From positions 55,462,932 to 55,526,931 of the forward strand of contig CM048844.1 in assembly GCA_026545765.1 (NCBI GenBank): a stretch of 64,000 nt of DNA. The letters are read 5' to 3'. Under the pieces are notes generated by a model, which saw nothing but the letters and a program-made list of their open reading frames with translations, was not told the DNA's origin and did no database searches. Positions within the stretch are counted from its first letter, which is position 1. Every line of letters starts with the position of its first letter. This DNA is from Plantago major (Eukaryota; Streptophyta; Magnoliopsida; Lamiales; Plantaginaceae). Below are positions 20,773 to 33,105 of the stretch, piece by piece. The translations under genes and the position numbers were made by a program.

Positions 20773-22390
20773 TGTTAGAATATCTGTTTAGATTTTGATC
20801 AGCAACATAATGACTTATCTTAGCTCAGAGAGGTGGTTAGTACTCTTGGTTCACTTGAACACTGTAAAAGAGGAAAATCACTAAGTATGTTAGTTTAGCA
20901 AATCTTGTATAGGATGTTAGGTCTCTGAATGTAATTTTTATATCTTTGAAAAAGACCAAGAAGAAGGCATCCAGCAGGAGAGTTCAACAAATATTTTGAA
21001 GTTTTGAAGACTGCACATGATTGCTGAAGACGAAGGTTATCAGATACTTATGTCCAGATATCTTTGATAAACAAGTGTTTCTCAATAAACAAGTTTTGCA
21101 AAAGATATCTGAGGACACAAGGTTTCTGAACAAGGAAAAGTGCCCACATATATCTACACTCAGATATCCTGGATAAAATTATGTTTCTGGGAAACAATGT
21201 TTCAACAGGTATCTGGAGATGTGAAGGTTTCTGGAAAGGGACATGCAGTGCTTCAGAAAGTGTGCATAGTTCCGTTGGCACTACAGGACAAAAATAGTAC
21301 AATGCAATAAATGCGCAGACAGAGACATCTGAACTAAAGAGGAAATCTCTGAAAAGAGATAACGTCTTCTGCAGTACTATTTACAGATATCAATAGTTTG
21401 AATTTCATTTGGCCTAACGGATACTATTCAAACAACATGATTTTCAACTATAAATATCACCACTTAGAATGCTTGAAAAACACACCTTGAACTTACACAC
21501 TGAACATGCCAAGAACTTACATCGACGAATTCATTCAAGCATACAAGCCTTCACCCTACTTACTCTTTAGCTTACAGTTGCGACTAAGCTCTTGAATTCT
21601 AAGTAGCACGAAAGTTCTAAGTGTCCTGATCCTTAATAAGCATTGCTATCTGTGAAGGAGTTGAATCAAAAGATCAAGTATCTAAGTTTCATTCTCTAGA
21701 ACATTTAACATAGACTTGGGTCAGTAAAGAACACATCACCACACATTGTGAAGTGTGTTAAGTGATTTTTGTTCTATCAATTATTCTTATATAACTGAGA
21801 AAGTTATAAAGACAACTCACCTGACAAACTACCTTAACCAACACCTTAAACGGTGTGGAGTACATGAAGTACTTAGTTTGGGAAACTAAGGAATAACTCC
21901 AAGGTTACTGAGCATCGGAAGTTCTTAGTTTGGGAAACTAAGGAATAGCTCAAAGGTTTCTGAGTATAGGAAGTACTTGGCTGAGAAAGCCGGGGAATAA
22001 CTCAGGGGGAACACTTGGTTGGGAACCTAGTGTATTTAGGAATCGAGAGAAGATATTTGTAAGGTGAACTCAATTATCTGTCTTAGTGGATTCTAGGTCA
22101 AAGAAAGGCCGAAGTGGATTAGTTGAAAGATTACGCCACCTTCAGATACCACTATAAAGATCAGTGTTATTTACTTTCTACAATTTATTACTTGCTTTAT
22201 TTACCTTGCTGAGTATTTACACATATCTTGTTAAGCACGTGCACTTTTCACAGAAAAGTCTTCCGCTCTCTGAAATTAAGTATCAGATATCTTCACAGAT
22301 ATCTGAGAAATTGTGTTTATCGACAAAAGTTGTAAAAGACTATTCACCCCCCCCTCTAGTCTTTTCCCTTTGCCGTTATGTGGACCAACA
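20773..22390 (+). mobile_element. Solo LTR of the copia family inside A pol
   Basis: The LTR runs on the plus strand, from TGTTAGAATATCTG to GGACCAACA, about 1618 bp, opposite to its host element. A perfect 5-bp duplication GATAC lies at 20768-20772 and 22391-22395. It has the family's C run (eight C at 22347-22354) near its 3' end. With no internal region, it is a solo LTR. Confidence 0.95.
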
Positions 22391-23436
22391 GATACCACAA
22401 TCCAACTTCTACAGTACCTTTTACATAGCTTAATATTTTCATAGCAATGTTGTAGTGTGATTGTATTGGATTTGTCTGAAATTTAGCACACACTCCAACT
22501 GCATATTGAATATCAGGTCTACTTGCAGTGAGGTACAGTAGAGACCCAATCAGTTTCCTATACTTGTGTTCTTCAACACTCTTATCAGATTTAGTATAGG
22601 TCATTTTGGTTCCAATGCTCATAGGTATCTTAGCATTCTTTTCAGAAGGCTTTAGATTAAACTTGTTGAGCATATCTTTTGCATACTTTGTTTGACTGAT
22701 GAAAATTCCATCATTGAGTTGCTTGACTTGCAACCCTAGGAAGTAGTTCAATTCTCCCATCATGCTCATCTCGAATTTACTTTTCATGAGCTCGGCAAAG
22801 TCTTCACAAAGTTGCTTGTCTTTAGATCCAAATATAATGTCATCAACATATACTTGAACTAAAAGTAGTTTCCCTTCATGGTTCAAAGTAAAGAGTGTTT
22901 TATCAACATCTCCTTTCTTGAAGCCATGTTCGAGCAAGTATTTGGCTAAAGTATCATACCATGCTCTTGGAGCCTGTTTCAGTCCATACAGAGCTTTATG
23001 AAGCTTATAAACCATTCTACTTTCTGTGGAAACTTCAAAGCCTAGTGGTTGTTCAACATAGACTTCCTCAGCAAGTTCACCGTTTAGGAATGCACTTTTG
23101 ACATCCATTTGATGAAATTTAAAGTCATTATGAGCTGCAAAGGCTAGAAATAGTCTAATTGCATCCAATCTTGCAACTGGAGCATATGACTCATCAAAAT
23201 CTAGTCCTTCAGTCTGGGTGAATCCCTTGGCAACCAACCTTACTTTGTTTCTGGTTATTTCACCAGAGATCCAGTCTTGATTCTTTAGTGCTTCTTCTAT
23301 TGTTTTAGGTTCAATGTTTGAGATGAAACATCCATAGAGAGAATCTGCATTTCCAGCAATTGCTCTCCTAGTTCTTGTCCATTTTATAATGGGTTTTGAA
23401 CTAGTAGGATTAATATCATTTTGATCTAAATGTGAA
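22391..23436 (-). pseudogene. Reverse transcriptase of element A
   Basis: This is a Ty1/copia reverse transcriptase of Sirevirus character. Motifs in order: [21 protein letters not shown] region, [34 protein letters not shown], and the catalytic YVDD at 22839-22850, then [10 protein letters not shown]. Compared with C, about 45 codons of the N-terminal part (between the DQDW and EITRNK motifs) are missing, so the copy is defective even without the solo LTR that cuts off its RNase H domain. Confidence 0.92.
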
Positions 23437-24469
23437 TCATTTATGATCCTGACAAGATACTTGTTCAGTATCTGAGATATTTGGCACCCGGGAAATGCCA
23501 TAGATATCTGACACTTTTTCAGTGTTAGAGATATCTGGGATTGGATTTTCAGCAATCTCATTCTCAGAAACCTCTTCATGATAAAGATTCTTAGTGACCT
23601 GTTCCATTTCTGGAATTCTCATAGGAAATTCTTCATCATGTCTTAGAGTCATCTGGTTGTTACTAAGCAATGGTTGCTTTTCATCGTCAGATTCATCCCC
23701 TAAGTAAATGATAGAATTATTTCGTTTTGAGGATTCTTCTTCAGAATCTTTAATCATTAGTTCTTTGAACCTATCTGAAAGTTCTTCATTCAAGGGTACT
23801 TTCTTGTTTCCTTCATAGAAAACGACAGGAACAGATTCTTCAATCGTTTGCGTTCTTTTGTTGTAGATTCTGTAGGCTTTGCTATTCAGAGAATAACCAA
23901 GAAATACTCCTTCATCTGCTTTTGGTTGAAATGTTCTCAAGTATTCTTTTCCATTGTTAAGAATAAAACATCTACAACCAAACACACTTAGATGTTTGAT
24001 ACTAAGGGGTCTACCAATCAAAAGTTCATAAGGAATTTTATCATGGTGTTTGCTGATCAAACATCTATTTTGAGTGTAGCAGGCTGTGTTAACAACTTCA
24101 AGCCAATAGATTTCACTTATTTCAGTCTCAGGTTGCTGCTTCTTTTAGGGTTCTATTCTTCCTTTCAGCAACAACATTTTGTTGTAGTGTCCTTACTGAA
24201 GATAGTTGATGTTGTATACCTTTGCAAGTGCAGAACTCTTTTATGTACTGGTTCACAAACTCAGTACCATGGTCTGTTCTGATTACAGATACCTTGTCAT
24301 TTTTCATGACTTCAAGCTTATTCAGCAAGTTGGGTATTTCAACCCTTGCATCAGATTTTTGTTTGAGAAAAACAACCCATGTGAATCTTGAGTAATCATC
24401 AACAGCCAGGCCATACTTCTTTCCTACATAGCTAGCTACAAAGGATTCAAAAAGATCCATATGTAACAT
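23437..24469 (-). pseudogene. Integrase of element A
   Basis: The copia integrase core carries its D,D,E residues in LHMDLFESF, VIRTDHGTEF and VVAERKNRTLKE (24128-24469). The C-terminal part follows with YELLIGRP, FGCRCFILNNG and GVFLGYS (23437-24060). The two pieces are in different frames. In the usual RTPQQNGVAERKN signature Pro is Leu and Gly is Val, so even the core is altered. Integrase would join element cDNA to host DNA in the nucleus. Confidence 0.88.
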
Positions 24470-24499
24470 TTGCAGTAGCCTTTCACTGGAGTGTCTAGT

Positions 24500-25084
24500 T
24501 TAAGACTTGAAAGATGTTTTGGATTGTTTCCCCATTTGGCAATCCGAGCATACACCATCTTTTCTGTATGTCATTTTGGGTAATCCAACCACCAACTCTT
24601 TCTTGGCTAGCTTCTTCAGAGTTTTGAAGTTCAAGTGACTCATTCTTTTATGCCATAGCCAATTTTCTTTAGTGTGGCCAGATTGACTCACCATGAGACA
24701 TTCTTCAGTTGTGGCAGATGCCCAGTCTGCAACATAAAGACTTCCTTTCCGCCTAGCAACCAAGACTGTCTGCTTTGACTCATTGTCAATCAGTTTGCAG
24801 AAGTTTGATTGGATCTTTACTGAGAACCCCTTGTCAGCAAATTGACTCATGCTTAGGAGATTATATTTCAGTCCCTTTACATGAAGTACCCCAGAGATTG
24901 TAAGGGCTCCTAATTTCAGATCTCCAAATCCTACAGTTGGATTTATTTCTCCTCCAACAAATCTGATATCTGGTGCATTATTGCAAACTTTGTAGTTGAC
25001 CAGATTTGCTTTTTCTCCTGTCATGTGCTTTCCACATCCACTATCAAAATGCCATGTTGGATTCTTCCTTGGAGTGTTATGCAC
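24500..25084 (-). pseudogene. Protease and GAG-pre-integrase of element A
   Basis: The frame begins in the aspartic protease, with the catalytic WHFDSGCGKHMTG (Asp codon at 25043-25045 on the minus strand). It continues through GVLHVKGLKYNLLSMSQ to the zinc-binding GAG-pre-integrase segment (LWHKRMSHLNF with paired Cys at CSDCQMGKQ). Element A keeps the catalytic Asp. B and C do not. Confidence 0.88.
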
Positions 25085-25110
25085 AAAACAGGAAATAGGA
25101 GTTTAAGTTC

Positions 25111-26304
25111 TCATTTCAATGACGGAACCATCTGGACTAATCTTGCAGTAGGAATCCATTTTTGTATATATTTCTTAGGAACATGCTTTTGTCTAGTAGG
25201 AACATAAGGAGGAATTCTATGTAAATGAGTAGTATTATCGTTTTTAAGAATTATTTTCCTTTTTGGCGTGTTCCTTGGTGGTCCTCGTGGTGCTTTCAAA
25301 TACCTGTCAGATTGCTGAGTCTGCTTTTCAGCGAACTTAGCTTTCCTTGCCAGATTTCTCCTAGCCCTGGCATTCAGAGTGGTCGTAGCCTGTTCTTTCT
25401 TCCACTTCTGATGATTGCTATGCGCAATCCTGGCTTTTATCCATCGTTCTTGCTCTTGTTTATACTCACGAGCAAGTTGTTTCTTGATGGCTTTATAGCC
25501 AATGCCATTTCGAGCACTTGGTGCTATCTGAGTTCTCTTCTCAGCAGCTTTGCTAGTCTATGGAACGTCTTTCTTTCCAGAAAACGTGATGTTGGAAAAT
25601 TTGCCTGCTCCCGCAATTTTTCCTTTCTGAGAGACATAGCACTGTGGCTGATTACATTTTTCAGTGTTATGTTTCTTTACATAAACGTTCCCAACAGTTT
25701 TCTTTTGGACTTGTTTTTCCCACAAAGGTTTGGTCGCAACTGCCTTTCCTTTGTCAACAGCCTTAGCTTTCTGACCAATGCTATAGGTTGTTTGGGAACC
25801 GTCTTGCTGAGCACTGATAAATGTTATTCTTTCATCACTCTTATTCAGAGTGGTAGAACTATTTGTTTGTGTGTCCAGCCCAAGTCCTCCCTTTTCTGAA
25901 GGATCTCTTAAATAAGAATGTACTTCAGTAAGAGTGTCACTAGCTTTGGCATAGGATTGAAAAGATAGTTCTTTCTTTTTGAGTTCCTCATTTTTAGAAA
26001 GAAGATCTTTATATTCCTTTTGGAGTATATCCATTGCCTTTCTGTGTGACTTCTCCGTCTCATATATCTATGCTTTGAGAAATACATTTTCGGCATCCTT
26101 TCTCTCAGATATCTTGAGTAATTGTGAATTTTCCTTTTCAAGAGAATTCTTTTCTTCTTCAAAAATTTCGGCTCTAGCTCGGACCATTAGAAATTCTCTT
26201 TTGTAGAGATCAAGTTCTCTTCTGAGATGTTCTAAATCTCTGATTCCTTCCTCATCACTCTCATAATTTATGAATTGAGAAATGTTGGTTACCTCGTCAG
26301 CCAT
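25111..26304 (-). pseudogene. Gag C-terminal coiled coil and linker of A
   Basis: This piece lies between the CCHC knuckle and the protease. It has a Glu/Lys/Leu-rich segment predicted by eye to be a coiled coil (landmarks SDEEGIRDLEHLRREL, EEEKNSLEKENSQL), then a basic Lys/Gln-rich linker (QKAKAVDKGKAVATK, NARARRN-type). Long gag proteins with such an extension are known for Sireviruses. The frame is broken near 26070 and 25560. Confidence 0.75.
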
Positions 26305-27629
26305 TAGGCAAGGCTCAATGTTGGAGCAATCTGGATAGATCTCCTCAGCAACCCCACATTATTCCCTTTTCTTTTGACCAAAGTCAACCAATTCATGAGT
26401 GATGCCGCATAATTCTGTTGAAGGTAGTTTGGAGTCATCTGAGTCTTCTTCCTCAGATTCTGAATCAATATCAAGAGTATCCAGTTGGATTTGAATCTTT
26501 TTCCTTTCTTCAGTGAGCATAGCTCTCTGACCTCTCTTGAAATTTCTTCTATCTTCCTTGTCACCTGTCTTTAGCTTATTGAAAGCAGGGCAGTCCCTTT
26601 TAAAATGACCAGGTTTCTGACAATAGAAACATATATCATTTTCGATTTCTGCTTCCTCATTACTAGATGCTTGTTGAGCCGGCTTGTTCAGCGAGCTTGA
26701 CAGCTGCATATTTTTGTAGTGGTGATAGTTTGAGCCTAAATGCTTTTTCAGCTTCTCTTTGGCTTTTCTTCTCTCAATCTCCCGACTGACATATTTTCTC
26801 ATTTGCTTCACAGCAAGAGCATCTTCCTCAATCATTTCTTTGGTATCCTTCTTTTCAGAAGTACCTTGTGTTACTAAAGCAACATTGTGAACTTTCTCAG
26901 CAATCATTTGTCCTCTCTGAGTAGTTTCATAGTTGACAGTAGCTAAGTGAGAAAAGAGTTCTACTGGAGTGATATTTGACATTCCTTGGTTGAATAAAAG
27001 TACTGAGTATGTTCCCAGTTTTGATTCAAGCTTCTCACGATAGTCTTAACCTTTTCAGAGTTAGAGTATCTCTCACTTTCACCAAGTGTAGCCATTTCAC
27101 TCATCAGTGTTGTAAACCGGAAATCTAGTTCTTCAAGAGTCTCTGTGGGACCTTGTTTAAAGGTTTGGAATTTGAGTTTCAAAACTTCGAACTTATTTTC
27201 CTTTGTTTTCTCAGTGCCGACACAGATTTCTTCAATTAGTTGCCAGGCCACTTTTGCCGTTTTTGTACCCCACAGTTTACACTGTATGTGCTCTGGAGTG
27301 GAATGTTTGATGATATTACGAGCCTGACCATCCAGTCGATTTCTCTTGGCATCTTCCGATGTCCCGAGCTCTCTAGGCTTTGGCTCACAAACAACTTGAC
27401 CAGTAGGTCTTCCACTTGTTGACGCATCTGTCTGTGAGGAACCACCACTTGGTTCTCTCTGTCTACCATTAGAAACCTCTATGACTTGCTTTAGTTGTTG
27501 AATGACTATGGGGCCAGTCTTTATCATGTCGATCATTTCGTCACTGATGGCTTCTAGGTGGAGAATCATGTTGTTTTTCCATTTCTCATAGTTCTCTGGC
27601 TTGAGAATTGGAGCGTCACTTAAAGACAT
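26305..27629 (-). pseudogene. Gag of element A (UBN2-type) with CCHC knuckle
   Basis: The ATG at 27629 begins MSLSDAPILKPENYEKWKNN, typical of copia Gag. Capsid-like landmarks follow: AWQLIEEICVGTEKTKENKF, ETLEELDFRFTTLMSE and VKTIVRSLNQNWEHTQ. The RNA-binding zinc knuckle CFYCQKPGHFKRDC (CX2CX4HX4C) is at 26590-26631. A frameshift near 26970 splits it into two frames. Gag forms the particle that packages element RNA. Confidence 0.9.
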
Positions 27630-27733
27630 CTTGCAGCAATCACACTAAACAAACAAATTAAGTGTAGGTGAAAAGCAGTTAGTGGGCACTTATCTGACAT
27701 CTAGGTTCAGTGCAGAAGGCTTGGGAACCTCCC

Positions 27734-27745
27734 GCTCTGATACCA
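27734..27745 (-). other. Element A primer-binding site (tRNA-Met)
   Basis: On the minus strand TGGTATCAGAGC lies two bases after the 5' LTR. It is complementary to the 3' end of plant initiator tRNA-Met and is the usual primer site for Ty1/copia elements. Confidence 0.95.
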
Positions 27746-27747
27746 CT

Positions 27748-29384
27748 TGTTCGTCCAGATAACGGAAAAGGAATAAACTAGAGGGGGGGGGGGGTTGAAT
27801 AGTCTTTTACAAATTTTGTTGATAAACACAATTTCTCAGATATCTGTGAAGATATCTAATACTTAATTTCAGAGAGCGGAAGACTTTTTGTGTGATAAGT
27901 GCACGTGATCAGTAAGGTATAATGTGTTTAAATACTTAGCAGGATAAAGGGAACGATAAGTAAATTGCTGAAAGTAAATAACACGTCTTTTATAGTGGTA
28001 TCTGAAGGTGGCGTAATCCTTCAACTAATCCACTTCGGCCTTTCTCAGACCTAGAATCCACTAAGACAGATAATTGAGTTCACCATACAAATATCTTCTC
28101 TCGATTCCTAAATATACTAGGTTCCCAACCAAGTGTTCCCCCTGAGTTATTTTCCGGCTCCCAACCAAGTACTTCCTATACTCAGAAACCTTTGAGTTAT
28201 TCCTTAGTTTCCCAAACTAAGTACTTCTTATGCTCAGTAACGTTGGAGTTATTCCTTAGTTTCCGAAACTAAGTACTTCCTATACTGCACGCCGTTTAGG
28301 GTGTTGGTTATGATGGTTTGTCAGGCGAGTAGTCTTAATAACTTTTTCAGTTATGTAGGAAAACTCTATAGAACAAGGATCACTTAACACACTTCACAAT
28401 GTGTGGTGATATATTCTTTACTGACCCAAGTCTATGATAAATGTTCTAGAGAATGTATCTCAGATACTTGATCTTTTGATTCATCTCCTTCACAGATAGC
28501 AATGCTTGTCAAGGATCAGGACACTTAGAACTTTCATGCTACTTAGAATTCAAGAGCTTAGTCACAACTGTAAGCTAAAGAGTAAGTAGGTTGAAGGCTT
28601 GTATGCTTGAGAGAAAGATACCACTAGTTGTATTATCAGAGAATCTTGGTATTTTCAGTGTAAGTTCAAGGTGTATTTTCAAGCATTCTAAGTGTTGATA
28701 TTTATAGTTGAATTTGAAGCCGTTTGAATAGTATCCGTTAGGCTCAATTTAAATTCAAACTATTGATATCTGAAAATAGTACTGTAGAAGATTTATTGCA
28801 CTTGTACTATTTTTGTTCAGATGTCTCTGTCTGCGCATTTATTGCACTTGTACTATTTTTGTCCTGCAGTGCCAACGGAACTATGCACGCTTTCTGAAGC
28901 ATTGCATGTCCTTTTCAAGATACTCTCACATCTCCAGATACTTTATCAAAGCATTGTTTCCTGGAAACAAGGTTTTGTCCAAGGTATCTGAGTGTAGCTC
29001 TTTGTGGGCACTTTTCCTCGTTCAGAAACCTTGTGTTCTCAGATATCTTTTGCGAAACTTGTTTGTTGAAAAACACTTGTTTCTTCAAGAATCTGGACAT
29101 AGGTATCTGATGAGACCAATTTCCTTCGTCTTCAGCAATCTTGTGCAGTCTTCAAATCTTCAAATTTGTTGAACTCTTCTGCCGGATGCCTTCTTCTTGG
29201 TCTTCTTCAAAGATATAAAAATTACATTCAGAGACCTAACATCCTATACAAGATTTGCTAGACTAACATACTTAGTGATTTTCCTCTTTTACAGTGTTTA
29301 AGTGAACCAAGAGTACTAAGCACCTTTCTGAGCTAATATAAGTCATTAGGTTGCTGATCAAAATCTAACGAGATATTCCTAACA
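27748..29384 (-). repeat. 5' LTR of element A
   Basis: This is a full-length LTR of 1637 bp. Plus-strand ends are TGTTCGTCCAGATAAC and TTCCTAACA. It holds a 12-base G run at 27783-27794 and many copies of the palindromic word CAGATATCTG and of AACTAAGTACTTCCTAT-type repeats. Confidence 0.95.
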
Positions 29385-30219
29385 CTGTTGAATCACAGGA
29401 TTTAACTTAACAACACCATCAGCTCCCTGACGCATCTCATATGCTTCTACCAAGTATTCATTTCCTGGATTATCAGAAGTCTGGGAGTCTTGTGGTTGTG
29501 GTGATCTGGATCTTGATGGAGAAGGAACATAAGTGATAGTTCTCTCTAGATAAGCAACAACATTCAGTACTGATGTATTGGCAGTGTCACCAAGTACGTC
29601 TGCATCACTCATCAGGGCGTCATTTATATCTTGCAGTGTGGATGACCCTAGTAGAGTGTTTCCTCTGGACATGGTTACTTTCTCAGCAACATGTGATATA
29701 GGAACTTTATCAGCAACCTCATTCCTTTCCAAGAATAGGTCAAAGTTCAAATCTTCTGCTTCCTTAGCAGTTGTAGCCTGGGACGCATCTACCCTTTCGG
29801 CATCAAGAGTGGTACCTGCAGCACTATGGTGTACTGCTTGAGTGGGGGCAGTGGTATTTGCAACACTATGGTCAGATACCTTTGTGTCAGTATCCACCAG
29901 TGAAGTGGTCTCTGTGGCACATGCCTTCTTCTTGCCTCAAGTTCTACGTTTCTTGTTTGGCACAACATTTGCCTCAGAAACGTCTTCTACTAGCTTCTTG
30001 TGGTTCTGCTTAAGCTCACAATTGTATTTGCAAATAAGATCACTGTTTGCAATTTCTTCCTTTCCTCTGAGCTGTATTCCAAGCTGTTCCAGAATGTAGC
30101 ATATCTTCAGACCAAAGCTGATAGTACACTTAGGCTCAGCAAGATCACCTTTTGCAATAGGCTCAAAGCCTTGAAGTTTGTCAACAAACTTCAGAAAGAT
30201 GTACTTTCCCCAATTGAAG

Positions 30220-30274
<55 letters not shown>

Positions 30275-30939
30275 GATCGTTAAGGAATGCCATCATTCCC
30301 CATCTTTCCATGCTGATCTGGTCAGCTCCTCCTTGGTGTGAATCAAAGCACCTATGCAATACAAGGGCTATGAAATCCCAAGGTTCGACAAGATGTTTTC
30401 TTCTAACAACTTCAATGTCGAAGGTATTTGGAGTATCATCCTTGTCAGGATTCATATAGAGAGAGTAGAAGTGTTTTGCTGTTTTGAAAGAAGTATCTGG
30501 GTAGTAATCAGTACCTTGGGTGGGTAACCCAAAGAGATTACATAAGGATTTTTCATCAAGGTTTCTGTCAACACCTTAGACCTTCGATATGATGCGCACT
30601 TCTTCAGTGCCATCATCTTCAACGATGGTGAAATTGTTGAAAAATTCCAACACATCGATTTTGGATGTGTAAGTGGGTTTTGCGGAGCAAAACTGCTTAA
30701 TCTTTACCTTTTCTAGTAAAGCAAGCCCAGACTAACATCTGCTTGGTTCTTTACAGCACCGAGCAGATAATCATCAACTAGTACTCCTCCCCAAAGTACT
30801 TTGGAATTAGGATTCCACATAGAGAATTTGAAATTTCCAACCACACTTCGATTTTTCACAAAATCGCTGGATTTTGCTTTTCAGCAGTTCCAGATGTAGA
30901 CACTTAGGATTTCTGAGATCTGGCTATTTTTGGTGCCAT
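29385..30939 (-). pseudogene. ORF3 of element B, N-terminal part
   Basis: This part runs from the ATG at 30939 (MAPK-, as in A and C) to the insertion site of A. Landmarks are WDFIALVLHRCFDSHQGGADQ and WGKYIFLKFVDKLQGFEP, a basic patch NKKRRT, and a Ser/Pro-rich exon (SPSRSRSPQPQ). The C-terminal continuation lies at 13084 and below, across element A. A (CT)n expansion at about 30219-30270 encodes an Arg-Glu repeat not seen in the others. Stops near 30900 and 30620 mark decay. Confidence 0.7.
30219..30270. repeat. (CT)n microsatellite in ORF3 of B
   Basis: An uninterrupted CT dinucleotide run of about 50 bp lies in the ORF3 frame of B, where it encodes alternating Arg and Glu on the minus strand. 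Element C has ordinary sequence at this position (about 56310-56330). Confidence 0.92.
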
Positions 30940-31690
30940 CTCTTTAAATAGATGAAGTAGAGAAGTAAGATCGAAAGAGATTAAGGCCGAATTCGATTAT
31001 GTGATTCTTTGCAGAAAAACATAGCAGAACTACAGACGATTTCAAAGAAGATTAGTAGAGAAAAGATGAAGGATTTTGCTATTTTTGTGCTTGGTAAAAT
31101 GAAAGTTAAGGTGAAAGAGTTGTCTTTTGCCAAAAACTTCTTTATATAGCAATACAAGTACACAGATACAAACGAATTCTGTATCTATGTATCTCGCAAT
31201 CTGCACAGGCGTGGGTGAAAAAGCAATTTTTCATTTAATCCTAGTGGGGCCAGTTACTGGGTCAATTAATGGTATTTGGCTAATTGCTATCTGAGTCATT
31301 TTAGACTCTCAATAACCTATAACTAGGAGACAAACTGGTTTCTGAGCTTATTAATTAAGTGTCCAGTGTTGTTTGAAAATTATCACAAGAATGAAATTTT
31401 TTCAAAACACAAGAGATAGTTGACTTCTGACAGATTGTACTCATGGTCAACTTCTCTTCTTTTGTGTTCCCCCTTATTTAGTGGCCTCACATATCTGAGT
31501 ACCCGTTTCAGATACCTCTTTAACCAACTTTTACATTTAGCCATGATATCTGAGTTCCTGTCTAAGATATTTCCTTCATTCTTTAAGTGCCTTTCTTTCT
31601 CAGAAAGCCTTATTCTTCTCTTATTGGCTTACTGAGTTCCCGTCTCAGTGATCAATTTAGCACCTTGGTAGTTAGGAATCTACTTTCTTG
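30940..31690 (-). other. RNase H-ORF3 spacer of B
   Basis: No coding frame was found. It is homologous to 19361-20305 in A, with a TATA-like box at 31141-31149, the GGCAAAAG motif, and then a series of GATATCTGAGTTCC(T/C)GTCT-type repeats at 31490-31660. Confidence 0.6.
31141..31149 (-). promoter_or_regulatory. TATA-like box upstream of ORF3 (B)
   Basis: On the minus strand GCTATATAAAG lies about 202 nt before the ORF3 ATG at 30939, followed by GGCAAAAG. It is positionally conserved with A and C. Confidence 0.5.
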
Positions 31691-31696
31691 CAGAGG

Positions 31697-33105
31697 CTAT
31701 GTCCTCTGTACCAATCTTGAGTATCTCAAAATTGCCTTTTTCAACATGATCTCTAATGAAGTGGTGCTAACATCAATGTGCTTTGTTCTTGCATGAAACA
31801 TAGGATTTTGAGTTATGGCAATAGAACTTGTGTTGTCACAGAAAATGGGAGTTTTCTCTTCATTGATCTCATAGTCTCTGAGTTGTTGTATCCACAAGAT
31901 TTGTGAAGCACAACACCCAGTAGCAATATACTCTGCTTCTGTGGTTGAGGTAGCCATTGAGTTTTGCTTCTTGCTAAACCATGATATCAATCTAGTACCA
32001 AGGAATTGACATGTTCCTGAAGTACTTTTTCTATCAAGCATTGATCCAGCATAGTCAGCATCTGAATATCCAACTAAACTCAAGTCACTCTCTCTTGGAT
32101 ACCACAATACAACTTCTACTGTACCTTTAACATACCTTAGAATTTTCATAGCAGTATTATAGTGTGATTGCATTGGTTTTGATTGAAATCTTGCACATAC
32201 ACCAACTGCATATTGAATATCTGGTCTGCTTGCTGCTGTAAGGAATAGTAGAGACCCAATTAATTTCCTATACTTGTGTTCATCAACACTCTTATCAGAT
32301 TTAGTATAGGTCATCTTGGTTCCCATTCTCATAGGTATCTTAGCATTCTTTTCAGAAGGCTTTAGGTTAAACTTGTTGAGCATATCCTTAGCATACTTTG
32401 TTTGACTAATGAATATTCCAACATTAATTTGCTTGACTTGCAACCCTAGGAAGTAATTCAATTCTTCCATCATGCTCATCTCAAATTTAGTTTTCATGAG
32501 CTCAGCAAAGTCTTCACAAAGTTGCTTGTCCTTAGATCCAAAGATTATGTCATCAACATAAACTTGTAGTAAGAGTAGTTTCCCATCATGGTTCAATGTA
32601 AAGAGAGTTTTGTCAACTTCTCCTTTCTTGAATCCACTTCCCAGCAAGTACTTAGCCAAAGTGTCATACCATGCACTTAGAGCTTGTTTAAGTCCATAAA
32701 TTGCTTTCTGAAGCTTGTAGACCATCTTGCTTTCTGAGAAAACATCAAAACCAGGTGGTTGCTCAACATAGACTTCCTCAGCAAGTTCACCATTTAGAAA
32801 TGCACTCTTGACATCCATTTGGTAAACTTTAAAGTCATTATCAGATCCAAAGGCTAGAAATAGTCTGATTGCATCCAATCTTGCAACTGGAGCATATGAC
32901 TTATCAAAATCTAGTCCTTTAGTCTGGGTAAATCCCTTGGCAACTAGTTTCCTTCAATGTAGGGAACTAGTTTCCAGACTTTGTTTCTCTCAAATTGATC
33001 CAACACTTCTTGCATTGCTAAGATCCAATCTTGGTCTTTTAATGCTTCTTCAATTGTCTTTGGTTCAATATCTGATATGAAACATCCATAGAGAGAATTT
33101 GAATT
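31697..33105 (-). pseudogene. Reverse transcriptase-RNase H of element B
   Basis: A 393-codon frame (31697-32878) holds most of the reverse transcriptase ([24 protein letters not shown] at 32549-32560; [10 protein letters not shown]) and continues into RNase H (GYSDADYAGS, STTEAEYIATG, CDNTS). It shifts frame right after TKHIDV, losing the C-terminus. The N-terminal segment (32879-33105) is out of frame and partly deleted around 32950. This is the best preserved pol piece in B but is not functional. Confidence 0.9.

Larger units (their letters stand above)
13085..29384 (-). mobile_element. Copia (Sirevirus-like) element A
   Basis: Element A is bounded on both sides (minus strand): 5' LTR 27748-29384, primer site 27734-27745, gag-pol 27629 to about 20319, ORF3 19360-13808, polypurine tract 13424-13441, 3' LTR 13085-13423. 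A perfect 5-bp duplication, CTGTT, lies at 13080-13084 and 29385-29389, and the two flanks rejoin to the ORF3 sequence of B, so A inserted into B. Removing the nested solo LTR (20773-22390 plus duplication) leaves about 14.7 kb. All coding regions carry lesions. Confidence 0.93.

Noticed and set aside
27734..27745. Possible tRNA gene pieces at the primer-binding sites
   Set aside because: Only 12-18 nt are complementary to tRNA-Met or tRNA-Asp, and no cloverleaf can be drawn around them; they are primer sites.
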